Assembly (NCBI GenBank): GCA_902774045.1
Contig: CACYGW010000006.1
Coordinates: 1-64,000 of the forward strand
Direction of reading: 5' to 3'
DNA from: an uncultured Bacteroidia bacterium
GTDB lineage: Bacteria > Bacteroidota > Bacteroidia > Bacteroidales > UBA932
Length of the DNA stretch: 64,000 nucleotides
The notes beneath the pieces were generated by a model. It had not been told where the DNA came from. It saw nothing but the letters and a program-made list of their open reading frames with translations, and made no database searches. The position numbers were made by a program, and so were the translations under genes. Positions within the stretch are counted from its first letter, which is position 1. Every line of letters begins with the position of its first letter. Positions 8,208 through 16,782 of the stretch are shown here, piece after piece.

Positions 8208-9068
8208 TTATTCTTTTGCTTCGGGAGCCTCTGCTACAGGTGCCTCTGCAGGAACCTCTGCGGGAGCCTCAGCGGCAGGTGCCTCAGCGGCGGGAGCTGC
8301 GCTCTTGCGTGCGCGGAGCTTCTTGGCGGGAGCTGCTGTCTTCTCCTCTTCCTCTACGGGAGCTTCCTTCTCTTTCTCAAGCTTGCGCTCTGAAAGGCCT
8401 TCCTGGATAGCGTCGCAAAGAACACCGGTGATGTATTCGATGGACTTTGCAGCATCGTCATTAGCCGGAATCACATAATCAATCGGGGTGGGATCGCAGC
8501 AAGTATCTACCATTGCGATTACCGGAATATTGAGACGATTGGCCTCTTTTACTGCATTAGCTTCTTTCTGCACGTCAACAACGAAGATAGCTGAAGGGAG
8601 TCTGCTCATATCCCTGATAGAACCAAGGTTCTTCTCAAGTTTAGCTCTCTGACGGTCTATCTGCAAACGCTCACGCTTTGCGAGCTTGTCAAAGGTTCCG
8701 TCCTCTTTCATCTTGTCGATGGTGTTCATTTTCTTGACAGCCTTGCGGATGGTGGGGAAGTTTGTGAGCATTCCACCGGGCCAGCGCTCTGTCACTGCAG
8801 GCATACCAACGGATTCTGCCTTCTGGGCGATAATCTCTTTAGCCTGCTTCTTGGTTGCAACGAAGAGAATCTTCCTGCCACTGCGGGCGAGTTCTTTCAT
8901 CATCTGTGCAGCCTCGTCAATTTTAACTATACTCTTGTGCAAGTCAATGATATGAATCCCGTTGCGCTCAATGAAAATATAGGGAGCCATTTTAGGATTC
9001 CACTTGCGGGCGAGGTGTCCAAAGTGAGCACCTGCATCGAGTAATTCCTGGAAATTTGTTCTTGGCAT
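8208..9068 (-). CDS. rpsB: Ribosomal protein S2
   Basis: Small-subunit protein. The body (about residues 1-225) is canonical: LLDAGAHFGHLARKWNPKM at the start and ERWPGGMLTN near residue 90. The last ~60 residues form an extension rich in Ala, Pro and Glu with repeats of the APAAEAP type. Such low-complexity tails can be disordered; this one is an add-on to the S2 fold. The gene follows a 220-base leader with no ORF and is upstream of tsf, the usual pairing. Confidence 0.97.
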   Translation of the reverse strand: MPRTNFQELLDAGAHFGHLARKWNPKMAPYIFIERNGIHIIDLHKSIVKIDEAAQMMKELARSGRKILFVATKKQAKEIIAQKAESVGMPAVTERWPGGMLTNFPTIRKAVKKMNTIDKMKEDGTFDKLAKRERLQIDRQRAKLEKNLGSIRDMSRLPSAIFVVDVQKEANAVKEANRLNIPVIAMVDTCCDPTPIDYVIPANDDAAKSIEYITGVLCDAIQEGLSERKLEKEKEAPVEEEEKTAAPAKKLRARKSAAPAAEAPAAEAPAEVPAEAPVAEAPEAKE

Positions 9069-9288
9069 TGTTTTTTACTTTTCTTTGTTTTAAAACTTTT
9101 CCCTTACGGCCTTTGCCTTTTTGCAGGCCATCGGGGCTCTTTACATCAACCGGCAAGTAACTTTTAATCGGTCTTCCCGGTTTTCCGCAGTCCCGGCAAT
9201 CCGTGGCAGCTTGAAAGAATTCACATCCTTTAGCAAGATCTTCAGGATTTTGAACCGGACTGTGCTGTAAATCAGGCTCAGCTGGCGA
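9069..9288 (-). promoter_or_regulatory. Long rpsI-rpsB intergenic region, possible S2 mRNA leader
   Basis: 220 bases separate rpsI and rpsB, although other gaps in this operon are 9-23 bases. It has no TAnnTTTG box. Several local stems are possible, for example GCCTGCAAAAAGGC just before rpsB. S2 autoregulation through an rpsB leader is known in other phyla; a similar role here is only inferred from the gap. Confidence 0.3.
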
Positions 9289-9708
9289 TTAACGTTTGCT
9301 GAACTGGAAGCGGCGACGTGCACCAGGCTGACCAGGCTTCTTCCTCTCCACCTCGCGTGCATCGCGGGTAAGGAAACCGGCGGCCTTGAGAGCAGGACGG
9401 TAAGCCTCACGGTCTACCTCGCAAAGAGCGCGAGCTATACCAAGTCTGAGGGCCTCTGCCTGACCTTTTACGCCACCTCCGTCGAGGTTAGCCTTAATGT
9501 CAAACTGACCTGCGGTACCGGTAACTTCCAAAGGCCCTGCGGTACCGGTAACTTCCAAAGGCTGGTTTACGATATAAACGAGGGTGTCCTCTGCGAAGTA
9601 CTCTTTGAGGTCACGGCCGTTAACCGTAATGTTGCCTTTTCCGGCAGCCACATAAACACGAGCCACAGCTGATTTACGTCTTCCAAGGGCGTTAACTGTT
9701 TTTTCCAT
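9289..9708 (-). CDS. rpsI: Ribosomal protein S9 with an internal 9-residue duplication
   Basis: Small-subunit protein whose C-terminal tail reaches the P-site tRNA. Family features are intact: [15 protein letters not shown] at the start, [12 protein letters not shown] near residue 85, and a tail ending RRRFQFSKR. Residues ~50-70 contain PLEVTGTAG twice in a row, making the protein about nine residues longer than expected. The surrounding sequence is normal, and the duplication is in frame. The gene is nine bases after rplM. Confidence 0.96.
   Translation of the reverse strand: MEKTVNALGRRKSAVARVYVAAGKGNITVNGRDLKEYFAEDTLVYIVNQPLEVTGTAGPLEVTGTAGQFDIKANLDGGGVKGQAEALRLGIARALCEVDREAYRPALKAAGFLTRDAREVERKKPGQPGARRRFQFSKR
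9509..9561 (-). repeat. 27-bp tandem duplication inside rpsI
   Basis: A 26-base core beginning cctgcggtaccggtaacttc occurs at 9509-9534 and again at 9536-9561, a period of 27 bases. It adds nine in-frame residues to S9. The copies are identical, so the event is recent or an assembly error. Confidence 0.95.
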
Positions 9709-9717
9709 TTGCTCTGT

Positions 9718-10170
9718 TTAGATTTCGTTCAACTTAATTGTTTTAGGGTTCTGTGCCTGATGAGGATGCTCTGCACCTGCATAGATGTGCAGGTTGCCGA
9801 TGATCTTGTCACCAAGACGGGTCTTAGGAAGCATACCCTTAACTGCTCTCCTGACCAGTTCAGTAGGTCTTTTGCGAAGAATCTCTGCAGGTGTAGTGAA
9901 GCGCTGTCCACCGGGATAACCAGTGTAGCGAACATACACGCGGTCCGTCATCTTCTTGCCTTTGAGGGCAACCTTCTCTGCGTTGATTACGATAACGTTG
10001 TCACCGCAGTCTACGTGAGGAGTAAACCCAGGTTTGTTCTTTCCACGAAGGACAAGAGCAAGCCTTGCAGCAAGACGGCCAAGCGGAAGATCCGTAGCAT
10101 CAATGAGAACCCACTCTTTCTTTACAGTTGCTGCATTGAGCGATACTGTTTTGTAGCTTTGTGTGTCCAC
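9718..10170 (-). CDS. rplM: Ribosomal protein L13
   Basis: Large-subunit assembly protein, first gene of the operon. Visible landmarks are LIDATDLPLGRLAARLALVL near residue 23, the DCGDNVIVINAEK stretch, and a C-terminal AGAEHPHQAQNP. Length 150 is normal. The operon promoter is 60 bases upstream. Confidence 0.97.
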   Translation of the reverse strand: MDTQSYKTVSLNAATVKKEWVLIDATDLPLGRLAARLALVLRGKNKPGFTPHVDCGDNVIVINAEKVALKGKKMTDRVYVRYTGYPGGQRFTTPAEILRKRPTELVRRAVKGMLPKTRLGDKIIGNLHIYAGAEHPHQAQNPKTIKLNEI

Positions 10171-10231
10171 TGTCTTGATCTTTAATGGTTTATACTAAAA
10201 ATTTTGCGATCCCTTTAAAAAATAGGGACCG

Positions 10232-10263
10232 CAAATATAGGCATTATTTAGCTTTAAGCCAAA
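10232..10263 (-). promoter_or_regulatory. Promoter of the rplM-rpsI-rpsB-tsf operon
   Basis: On the minus strand: TTTG, 20 bases, TATATTTG, a near-perfect match to the Bacteroidota consensus. The leader to the rplM ATG would be about 55 bases. Confidence 0.7.
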
Positions 10264-10289
10264 TTTATTTACTCTCAGCGGAGATTTTA

Positions 10290-10718
10290 TCAATAGTACA
10301 GGTAAGGCTCGGACAGGACGGCAATCACCACGATGGTTCCAATAATAACTCCCAGGATAGCCGTAATTAAACCGATGATGGCAAAAACCTTCTTGTCTCT
10401 CTTTAGGCCGATGATGGAGAAAACCAGGCCTAAAATAGAAAGCACCACATTAAGGAAAGGAATCCAGCAGAAGACAATAGAGCAAATTCCAAGAATAAAT
10501 CCTGCTATTCCCATTCCGGGGCCTTTAATTCCCGGTTCGCCCGAAGGGCCGGAATATGCAGGCCTAGGGCCATATTGCTGAGGAGTTACAGGTTGATACT
10601 GCGGGGCCGGAGGTGCCTGCTGGTACTGAGGAGCCTGGGGTGCCTGTTGATACTGGGGTTGATACTGCGTCTGCCTTGGGTCTACGCCAGGAGTACCAAT
10701 TTTGTTGTATTCGTCCAT
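10290..10718 (-). CDS. DUF4190-type small membrane protein with Pro/Gln-rich head
   Basis: Residues ~15-65 are a low-complexity Gln/Pro/Tyr stretch with repeats such as QYQQAPQAP. Residues ~70-135 hold two membrane helices separated by a short basic loop (GLKRDKK), resembling DUF4190. The role is unknown; such proteins are often membrane sensors or scaffolds, but nothing here shows this. A single-gene unit with its own -7 box. Confidence 0.7.
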   Translation of the reverse strand: MDEYNKIGTPGVDPRQTQYQPQYQQAPQAPQYQQAPPAPQYQPVTPQQYGPRPAYSGPSGEPGIKGPGMGIAGFILGICSIVFCWIPFLNVVLSILGLVFSIIGLKRDKKVFAIIGLITAILGVIIGTIVVIAVLSEPYLYY

Positions 10719-10757
10719 ATTGTTAAGTATTAGTATTTTCTATATCAGATATCAGCA

Positions 10758-10765
10758 CAAATCTA
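10758..10765 (-). promoter_or_regulatory. -7 box for the DUF4190 gene
   Basis: TAGATTTG on the minus strand, 40 bases before the start codon. Confidence 0.4.
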
Positions 10766-10789
10766 AGAAACTATCGGCAAAAAACAAAA

Positions 10790-11824
10790 TTACAGGCCGT
10801 ATACCGACGCCTGCTCTGCCAGGGGGGCATCTCCCCACCTGTCCGCAATATAATCCAGAAGCTGGAATATCACCTGTGGGTCCTTCTCCGTTACCAGTTT
10901 TATCCTGGTATCCCTAAAGTCCGGCAGCCCCTTGAAGTAGCAGCTCAGGTGGCGGCGCATCTCGTAAACCCCGGTCACAGGGCCCTTTACGTCCAGGGAT
11001 AATTGGAAATGCCTTTTGGCAAGGGCCACCCTCTCCGGAACAGGCATAGGCCGGAGCTGCTCCCCGGTTTGCAGATAATGCTTTATCTCCCGGAATATCC
11101 ACGGATGGCCAAAGGAGGCACGGCCAACCATAATACCGTCAACCCCATATTTTTCAAAGGCCTCGGCGGCCTTTTGGGGAGAATTTATATCCCCATTGCC
11201 GATGATGGGGATATGGATGCGTGGATTGGCGGCCACCTCTCCTATAAGAGTCCAGTCTGCCTCTCCCTTATACATCTGGCAGCGCGTGCGGCCGTGAATG
11301 GTAAGGGCCTGAATGCCGGCGTCCTGCAGGCGCTCTGCAAGTTCCGGGATAATCTTGGAACTATCGTCCCACCCAAGACGGGTCTTCACGGTGACAGGCT
11401 TATCCACGGCATCCACCACAGCCTTGGTGATTGCCACCATCTTATCCGGCTCGCGCATCATACCGGAACCCGCGCCGCGGCCGGCGATTTTGCTAACGGG
11501 GCAACCAAAGTTGATGTCTATGAAATCTGCCCCGTATCCGCCCGCCATGGCGGCGGCATTGTCTGCCATACGGGCCGCGTCCACCATCGCCTCCGGAATG
11601 TTGCCATAGATTTGAATGCCGACAGGCGACTCCTGAGGCAGGGTTTTCATCTTGGCAATCGCCTTAGCCGCATCGCGGATAAGGCCGTCGGAAGAAACGA
11701 ACTCGGTATAGACAGCATCGGCCCCGCACTCCCTGCATATGATACGGAACGATGCGTCTGTTACATCTTCCATAGGTGCCAGAAGTACCGGGCGCGAACC
11801 TAAATCTACCGGGCCAATTTTCAT
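10790..11824 (-). CDS. dusB: tRNA-dihydrouridine synthase (DusB type)
   Basis: Flavin enzyme that reduces uridines in the tRNA D-loop. The FMN-binding TIM barrel begins with VLLAPMEDVTDASFRIICRE. The catalytic cysteine is in DINFGCPVSKIAGRGAG near residue 105, and phosphate-binding IIGNGDI and DGIMVGRASFG follow. Length 344 fits the family. It is monocistronic with a -7 box close to the start. Confidence 0.94.
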   Translation of the reverse strand: MKIGPVDLGSRPVLLAPMEDVTDASFRIICRECGADAVYTEFVSSDGLIRDAAKAIAKMKTLPQESPVGIQIYGNIPEAMVDAARMADNAAAMAGGYGADFIDINFGCPVSKIAGRGAGSGMMREPDKMVAITKAVVDAVDKPVTVKTRLGWDDSSKIIPELAERLQDAGIQALTIHGRTRCQMYKGEADWTLIGEVAANPRIHIPIIGNGDINSPQKAAEAFEKYGVDGIMVGRASFGHPWIFREIKHYLQTGEQLRPMPVPERVALAKRHFQLSLDVKGPVTGVYEMRRHLSCYFKGLPDFRDTRIKLVTEKDPQVIFQLLDYIADRWGDAPLAEQASVYGL

Positions 11825-11846
11825 AGTTTTACATTAATGAAGTTTG

Positions 11847-11854
11847 CAAAATTA
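11847..11854 (-). promoter_or_regulatory. -7 box for dusB
   Basis: TAATTTTG on the minus strand, 23 bases before the dusB ATG; faces away from the lpxK box at 11878. Confidence 0.5.
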
Positions 11855-11877
11855 CGCAGATTTTAGATAATTCTTAC

Positions 11878-11885
11878 TAAATTTG
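11878..11885 (+). promoter_or_regulatory. -7 box for lpxK
   Basis: TAAATTTG. Only six bases lie between its last base and the ATG at 11892, which points to a leaderless or nearly leaderless transcript. It also shows that a TTG at 11883 inside this box is not the start. Confidence 0.6.
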
Positions 11886-11891
11886 CGCCTT

Positions 11892-13022
11892 ATGATTGAC
11901 AAAATACTATTGTTTCCATACTACCTGACCTTAAAAGTCAGGCATTCTTTATACAATAAGGGTATCAAAAAAGTAGTGCCCTCTCCTATCCCCACTGTGT
12001 GCATTGGCAACATTGCAGTGGGCGGAACGGGGAAAACCCCTCACACAGAGATGGTTCTGCGCACACTTTTGCAGGATGAGCAGTGGAAAGACAAGAGTAT
12101 TGCCGTTTTGTCCCGCGGGTACAAGCGGCGCAGCAAGGGTTTCCAGCAGGTGCTCACTAACGACGGAGCCTCTTTCTCCGGAGACGAGCCGGCCCAGATA
12201 AAAAAGAATTTCCCCGGCGTTACGGTGGCAGTCTGCAAAAACAGGAACGAGGGACTGCGCTACCTTGCAGAACCTGATAAGTTCCGGGCGATGAAAAAGG
12301 CCCGCAAGTGCGCGCACAGGGACTTCCCGGCCGCCCAGGTTGCCGTTTTGGACGATTCCTTCCAGTACCGGGCCCTTAAGCCCACCCTCTCCATAGTGCT
12401 TGCAGACTACAAACGCCCCATAAGCGAGGACGCCCTTATGCCCATAGGAAGGCTCAGAGACCTGCCGGAGAGGATTGCAGCGGCCGACGTGCTTATAGTC
12501 ACCAAGTGCCCGTCCTACATAGAGACCTGGGAAAAGATTAACTGGCTTAAAGTCTCCGGGATAAAGAATTACAATCCGGAAACCTTTACCGGCACCTATC
12601 TTGGGAAAGAACTCAAAATCTACTTCACCTATGTAGATTATCAGCCCCTGGAGACCGTTTACCACTACAGCAACGAGAAAAGATATAACTATTCCAGCAG
12701 GGCCATTGTATTTACCGGCATTGCCAAGGACGGACCGATGCTTAGGTATTTGGGCGATTCTTTCAAAGTCCTGCGCCATTTCAAGTTCCGGGACCATAAG
12801 CGGTTCACCCGGTTTGATATGAGAAAGGTTGCTGCAGCGTCGATATCCAACCCCACGGCGGCAATCATTACCACAGAAAAGGATTCCGTGAGGGTAACAG
12901 ACTGCAGGTACGTGCCAAAGGAGATTAAGGAGCGCTTGTTCTACCTGCCCATCAAGGTATTCTTTACCAACGACAAAGAGGAGGCCCACTTCCGCAGCAC
13001 CCTGCTTTCTGCCATAAAATGA
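11892..13022 (+). CDS. lpxK: Tetraacyldisaccharide 4'-kinase (lipid A synthesis)
   Basis: Phosphorylates the lipid A disaccharide at the inner membrane, the sixth step of the Raetz pathway; it implies an LPS-bearing outer membrane. The P-loop IGNIAVGGTGKTPHTEMV is near residue 45. SRGYKR and LDDSFQYR are also typical of LpxK. The first ATG at 11892 is chosen (376 residues) because an upstream TTG overlaps the promoter box. The stop codon overlaps the next gene by four bases (ATGA). Confidence 0.94.
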   Translation: MIDKILLFPYYLTLKVRHSLYNKGIKKVVPSPIPTVCIGNIAVGGTGKTPHTEMVLRTLLQDEQWKDKSIAVLSRGYKRRSKGFQQVLTNDGASFSGDEPAQIKKNFPGVTVAVCKNRNEGLRYLAEPDKFRAMKKARKCAHRDFPAAQVAVLDDSFQYRALKPTLSIVLADYKRPISEDALMPIGRLRDLPERIAAADVLIVTKCPSYIETWEKINWLKVSGIKNYNPETFTGTYLGKELKIYFTYVDYQPLETVYHYSNEKRYNYSSRAIVFTGIAKDGPMLRYLGDSFKVLRHFKFRDHKRFTRFDMRKVAAASISNPTAAIITTEKDSVRVTDCRYVPKEIKERLFYLPIKVFFTNDKEEAHFRSTLLSAIK

Positions 13023-14338
13023 GTCAAAGAGAAAACTTCGGGAGCAAATTTGCCGTAATTATGGCATTTGCCGGGTCTGCGATAGGGCTTGGCAACATCT
13101 GGCGCTTTCCCTACACGGCCGGCGAGGGCGGAGGAGCAGCCTTTGTGCTGGTATTCATAGTAGCCACCCTTGTCCTTTCGCTGCCAATCTTTATGGCAGA
13201 ATCGGTAATAGGCCGCCGAAGCGGCTCCAACTGCCTTGGGGCGATGAGAAAACTGGCCCCCAATAAGTTCTGGATGGCCTTTGGCGCGCTGTCTGTCTTT
13301 ACGCCCCTTTTCATAGCCTCCTACTACAGTATTGTAGGCGGATGGTCCCTTGAGTTTTTGTTCAAGTCCCTTACGCTAAGCTTCACCGGTACCGACCCTC
13401 AGTCCGTAAGCGGCATATTTTTCAGTTTTACCGCCGGCACCTGGGGCCCCATAATAACCTTTACCCTGTTTCTTGGCCTCACCTGCCTTATCCCCGCCTT
13501 TGGCGTAACCTCCGGCATAGAAAGATTCAGCAAAATCTCCATCCCCATACTGTTTGTAATAATAGTTGGCGTAGCCATTTACTCCCTCTCCCTTCCCGGC
13601 TCCCGGGGCGGAGTAGAGTACCTGCTTAAGCCGGACTTCTCCCGCCTTACGCTAAAAGCCTGCGCCAATGCCGTAGGGCAGTCCTTCTACTCGCTGTCCC
13701 TTGGAATGGGCATCATCATTACCTACTCTTCTTACGTAAAGAAATCAGAGAACATTATGAGTTCTGCGGTAGGCACATCGGTTTCTGCCCTGCTGTTCTC
13801 AGTAATAGCCGGCCTGGCCATCATGCCCGCCGTCTTTTCTGCAGGCATCAACCCCGGCTCCGGCCCCGGACTCATTTTTGAAACCCTGCCCTTCATCTTC
13901 TCCTCTATGGGAGAAAGCCTCCCCTGGCTTAGCGCCGCCGTGGCTATCTTGTTTTTCCTCACGGTGCTTGTGGCAGCCCTCACCTCTTCCATTTCGCTTA
14001 TAGAGGTAGGCATAGCCTATCTGGTAGAAGAGAAAAAAATAAACAGGAAACTTGCGGCCCTCATCTGTTTTGGGGGTATTTGGGCAGCCGGGATGATATG
14101 TGTACTTCTACCCGGGTTATTTGATGTATTCGACCTTATATCTTCCAATCTGCTTATGCCGCTATGCGCCCTTTTGGGAGTAATTTTTGTTGGATGGATT
14201 ATGGGTAAGGCCGATACTTACGACGAGCTTACCAGCGGCGGTTCCTTTAAGGGAGGGGCCCACAAGGCCGTTTTCTTTGCAACAAAATATATCGCCCCCA
14301 TTATGATAGTGGCGATACTTCTGTTCAATCTTCTCTAG
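13019..14338 (+). CDS. Sodium:solute symporter of the NSS (SNF) family
   Basis: A LeuT-fold transporter that takes up amino acids or similar solutes with sodium. The family signature GSAIGLGNIWRFPYTAGEGG is in the first 45 residues, followed by 10-12 predicted membrane helices over 439 residues. Unwound-helix glycine motifs are visible, such as YSLSLGMGI. It is translationally coupled to lpxK, although the two have no obvious shared function. The substrate cannot be deduced. Confidence 0.92.
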   Translation: MSQRENFGSKFAVIMAFAGSAIGLGNIWRFPYTAGEGGGAAFVLVFIVATLVLSLPIFMAESVIGRRSGSNCLGAMRKLAPNKFWMAFGALSVFTPLFIASYYSIVGGWSLEFLFKSLTLSFTGTDPQSVSGIFFSFTAGTWGPIITFTLFLGLTCLIPAFGVTSGIERFSKISIPILFVIIVGVAIYSLSLPGSRGGVEYLLKPDFSRLTLKACANAVGQSFYSLSLGMGIIITYSSYVKKSENIMSSAVGTSVSALLFSVIAGLAIMPAVFSAGINPGSGPGLIFETLPFIFSSMGESLPWLSAAVAILFFLTVLVAALTSSISLIEVGIAYLVEEKKINRKLAALICFGGIWAAGMICVLLPGLFDVFDLISSNLLMPLCALLGVIFVGWIMGKADTYDELTSGGSFKGGAHKAVFFATKYIAPIMIVAILLFNLL

Positions 14339-14347
14339 GTGCTGCCC

Positions 14348-15403
14348 TTATTGCTCCTTAAGGGAATACTCGTGAATTACGTTAAAGATGCGCTCTACCA
14401 TAGCAGGGTCCAGGCCCATTGCCGCGGCATCTTCCTTTAGACGGGCAAGCAGAGTCTCCCAGCGGCCGCTCTGAAGGATGGGGATATTGTTCTCTTTTTT
14501 AAGCAGGCCTATCTTGGAACTAATCTCCATTCTGGAAGACAGAAGCGTAAGAAGGCGGCTGTCTATACTGTCTATTTCCTGGCGCAGTTCTTCCAGCATA
14601 AGCGACACCTCTTCTCCGGCACGGCGCGGCCTAAGAGAGCCAAGCAGTTCTCTTAACTGAGGAAGCGACAGCTGCTGGGCGGCGTCGCTAAGCGCCTGGG
14701 ACGGGTTGGGGTGAGCCTCTATCATAAGGCTGTCAAAGCCAAGATCCAGGGCCCGCTGGGATATTTCGGCCACGTATTTAACATCCCCGCCTATGTGGCT
14801 GGGGTCTGCAAAAATGGTGAGCCCCGGGAAGCGGGCCTCTATGCGGCCGGCTATTTCCCAGACAGGATTGTTTCTGTAATGTCCCTTTTCCAGAGTGGTA
14901 AAGCCCCTTAAGACGGCGGCCACTCTCTCCCGGCCACCCTGCGACAGCCTTTCTATGGCTCCTGCCCAGAGGTCTGCATCCGGGCTGATGGGGTTTTTAA
15001 CCAGTACGGGGATGTCGCTGCCCTTCAGGGCATCTGCTATTTCCTGAACCTGGAAGGGATTGGCAGTTGTTCTGGCTCCTATCCAGACCAAATCCAGGCC
15101 GGCCTCAAGCACAGACTTGGCGTGGGCGGCGGAGCCAACTTCCGTGCAGATTTTTATGCCGGTTTTTCCGGCGGCCTCCAGCAGCCACTCCAGGCCGCGC
15201 TCTCCCACCCCCTCAAAGCAGCCTGGGCGGGTGCGTGGTTTCCAGAGCCCGGCCCGCATTACTCCTATGCCCATTGCCATAAGGTCCTGGGCTGCACGGA
15301 GAATTTGTTCCCGGGATTCTGCGCTGCACGGGCCGGCAACAACAAAGGGTCTGTCCCCGCTTGGGAACAGTCCCCATTGTGATACCGGTAAAAAGTTTGT
15401 CAA
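14348..15403 (-). CDS. Bifunctional DAHP synthase / chorismate mutase
   Basis: Joins the first step of the shikimate pathway (phosphoenolpyruvate plus erythrose 4-phosphate) with the branch to prephenate. Residues ~1-260 are the DAHP synthase/KDO8P synthase barrel (VVAGPCSAESREQI, GLWKPRTRPGCFEG, ILVKNPISPDADL-like loop, FADPSHIGGD). Residues ~265-351 are an AroQ-type chorismate mutase helix bundle (LRQEIDSIDSRLLTLLSSRM). This order is standard in Bacteroidales, where the mutase domain also helps feedback control. It follows frr by one base and ends nine bases from the convergent NSS gene. Confidence 0.93.
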   Translation of the reverse strand: MTNFLPVSQWGLFPSGDRPFVVAGPCSAESREQILRAAQDLMAMGIGVMRAGLWKPRTRPGCFEGVGERGLEWLLEAAGKTGIKICTEVGSAAHAKSVLEAGLDLVWIGARTTANPFQVQEIADALKGSDIPVLVKNPISPDADLWAGAIERLSQGGRERVAAVLRGFTTLEKGHYRNNPVWEIAGRIEARFPGLTIFADPSHIGGDVKYVAEISQRALDLGFDSLMIEAHPNPSQALSDAAQQLSLPQLRELLGSLRPRRAGEEVSLMLEELRQEIDSIDSRLLTLLSSRMEISSKIGLLKKENNIPILQSGRWETLLARLKEDAAAMGLDPAMVERIFNVIHEYSLKEQ

Positions 15404-15404
15404 A

Positions 15405-15974
15405 CTATACGGTGAGAATTTCTTTTTCTTTAGCGGCGATTATCTCGTCTACATTCTTTACGTACTTGTCTGTAACCTTCTGAATCTCGTCCTCGCCCTC
15501 GTGCTGTACGTCTTCTGTGATGAGAGAATTCTTCTGAGCCTTCTTAAGCTGCTCTACGCCGTCCCTTCTGGCATTACGGATTACAACCTTTGTATTCTCT
15601 CCGGTTGCCTTGGCTTTTTTGATAAGCTCCTTACGTCTTTCCTCTGTAAGAGCGGGAACTACGCAGCGGATAATCTCTCCGTTATTGGAAGGTGTAAGAC
15701 CAAGATTTGCATCCAGTATGGCCTTCTCTATCTTTCCTATGAGCGCTTTCTCCCAAGGCTGGATTGCCAGGGTTTTGGCATCAGGTGTGGTTACCGATGC
15801 TACCTGGGATATGGGCGTTGGAGTTCCGTAATAATCTACCACTACTCCGTTAAAAACAGAGGGGTTGGCCTTGCCTACACGATAAGTTTTGAGGTCCTCT
15901 TCTAGAAAGGCAATCGCACCCAGCATTTTGGATTCGGATTCGGATACGATTTTCTTTGCGTCTTCTGTTAGCAT
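15405..15974 (-). CDS. frr: Ribosome recycling factor
   Basis: With EF-G splits the post-termination ribosome. The 189-residue three-helix-bundle protein shows the expected RVGKANPSVFNGVVVDYYGT near residue 35, IRCVVPALTEERRKELIKK near 105 and RNARRDGVEQLKK near 130. It lies nine bases after pyrH, the common bacterial pyrH-frr pair. Confidence 0.97.
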   Translation of the reverse strand: MLTEDAKKIVSESESKMLGAIAFLEEDLKTYRVGKANPSVFNGVVVDYYGTPTPISQVASVTTPDAKTLAIQPWEKALIGKIEKAILDANLGLTPSNNGEIIRCVVPALTEERRKELIKKAKATGENTKVVIRNARRDGVEQLKKAQKNSLITEDVQHEGEDEIQKVTDKYVKNVDEIIAAKEKEILTV

Positions 15975-15983
15975 ATAATATTA

Positions 15984-16688
15984 TTATTTGTGTACAAGTG
16001 TGCCCAGCTTTTCCCCTGAAAGCAGTTTTATAAGGTTGCCGGGGCGGGTCATGTCAAACACTACTATGGGCATATCGCCGTCCGCACAAAGGGCGTAGGC
16101 TGTCTGATCCATAACTTTAAGGTGTTTGGAGAGTGCCTCGTCAAAAGTAAGGGAGTCGTACTTGGTTGCAGAGGGGTCCTTCTCCGGGTCTGCGGTATAG
16201 ACACCGTCCACCCTTGTACCCTTCAGGACAGCATCGGCCTTAATCTCCAAAGCGCGAAGCGCTGCGCCCGAGTCGGTCGTAAAAAACGGGTGGCCGGTGC
16301 CCCCGGACAAAAGTGCCACGCCTCCTGCCTCCAATACAGCCACGGCGGCATCCCTGTTATAGTAGCGGGCCATCGGTTCCATAGGGGTGGAGGTAAATAC
16401 AACGGCATTTACTCCTTCTTCCCTTATAAATATAGACAGAGCTATAGAGTTGATTACCGTTGCCAGCATTCCCATCTTGTCCCCATCGACACGGTCAAAT
16501 CCCTTGCCTGTACCTTGCAAACCGCGGAAGATGTTGCCACCTCCGTTTACTATGGCTATCTGCATTCCGGCCTTGGCTGCCTGGGCTACTTCCTTGGCAC
16601 AGGCCCTCAGGCTTTCTGTGTCCAGGCCTTTGCCTTCGTGACCGCCCAAACTCTCTCCGCTGAGCTTTAACAATACCCTTTTATACAT
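15984..16688 (-). CDS. pyrH: UMP kinase
   Basis: Converts UMP to UDP in pyrimidine nucleotide synthesis. Bacterial UMP kinase motifs are visible: YKRVLLKLSGESLGG at the start, IVNGGGNIFRG near residue 45, DKMGMLATVINS near 70 and KATRVDGVYTADP-like KGTRVDGVYTADPEKDP near 155. Length 234 is normal. First gene of pyrH-frr-DAHP synthase. Confidence 0.97.
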   Translation of the reverse strand: MYKRVLLKLSGESLGGHEGKGLDTESLRACAKEVAQAAKAGMQIAIVNGGGNIFRGLQGTGKGFDRVDGDKMGMLATVINSIALSIFIREEGVNAVVFTSTPMEPMARYYNRDAAVAVLEAGGVALLSGGTGHPFFTTDSGAALRALEIKADAVLKGTRVDGVYTADPEKDPSATKYDSLTFDEALSKHLKVMDQTAYALCADGDMPIVVFDMTRPGNLIKLLSGEKLGTLVHK

Positions 16689-16711
16689 ATTAATTGAGAT
16701 TATTCAGGTAA

Positions 16712-16719
16712 CAAAATTA
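16712..16719 (-). promoter_or_regulatory. -7 box for pyrH-frr
   Basis: TAATTTTG on the minus strand, 24 bases before the pyrH start. Confidence 0.5.
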
Positions 16720-16751
16720 TCGAAATATTATGAAACTTGCAAGAAACGACT

Positions 16752-16759
16752 TATATTTG
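16752..16759 (+). promoter_or_regulatory. -7 box for sdhC
   Basis: TATATTTG, 23 bases before the ATG at 16783. Confidence 0.55.
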
Positions 16760-16782
16760 CTTGTTGAAAACTTTAAAACAAT

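Noticed and set aside
9141..9410. Minus-strand ORF across the end of rpsI and the rpsB leader
   Set aside because: It overlaps rpsI in another frame and has no family features; the leader explanation is simpler.
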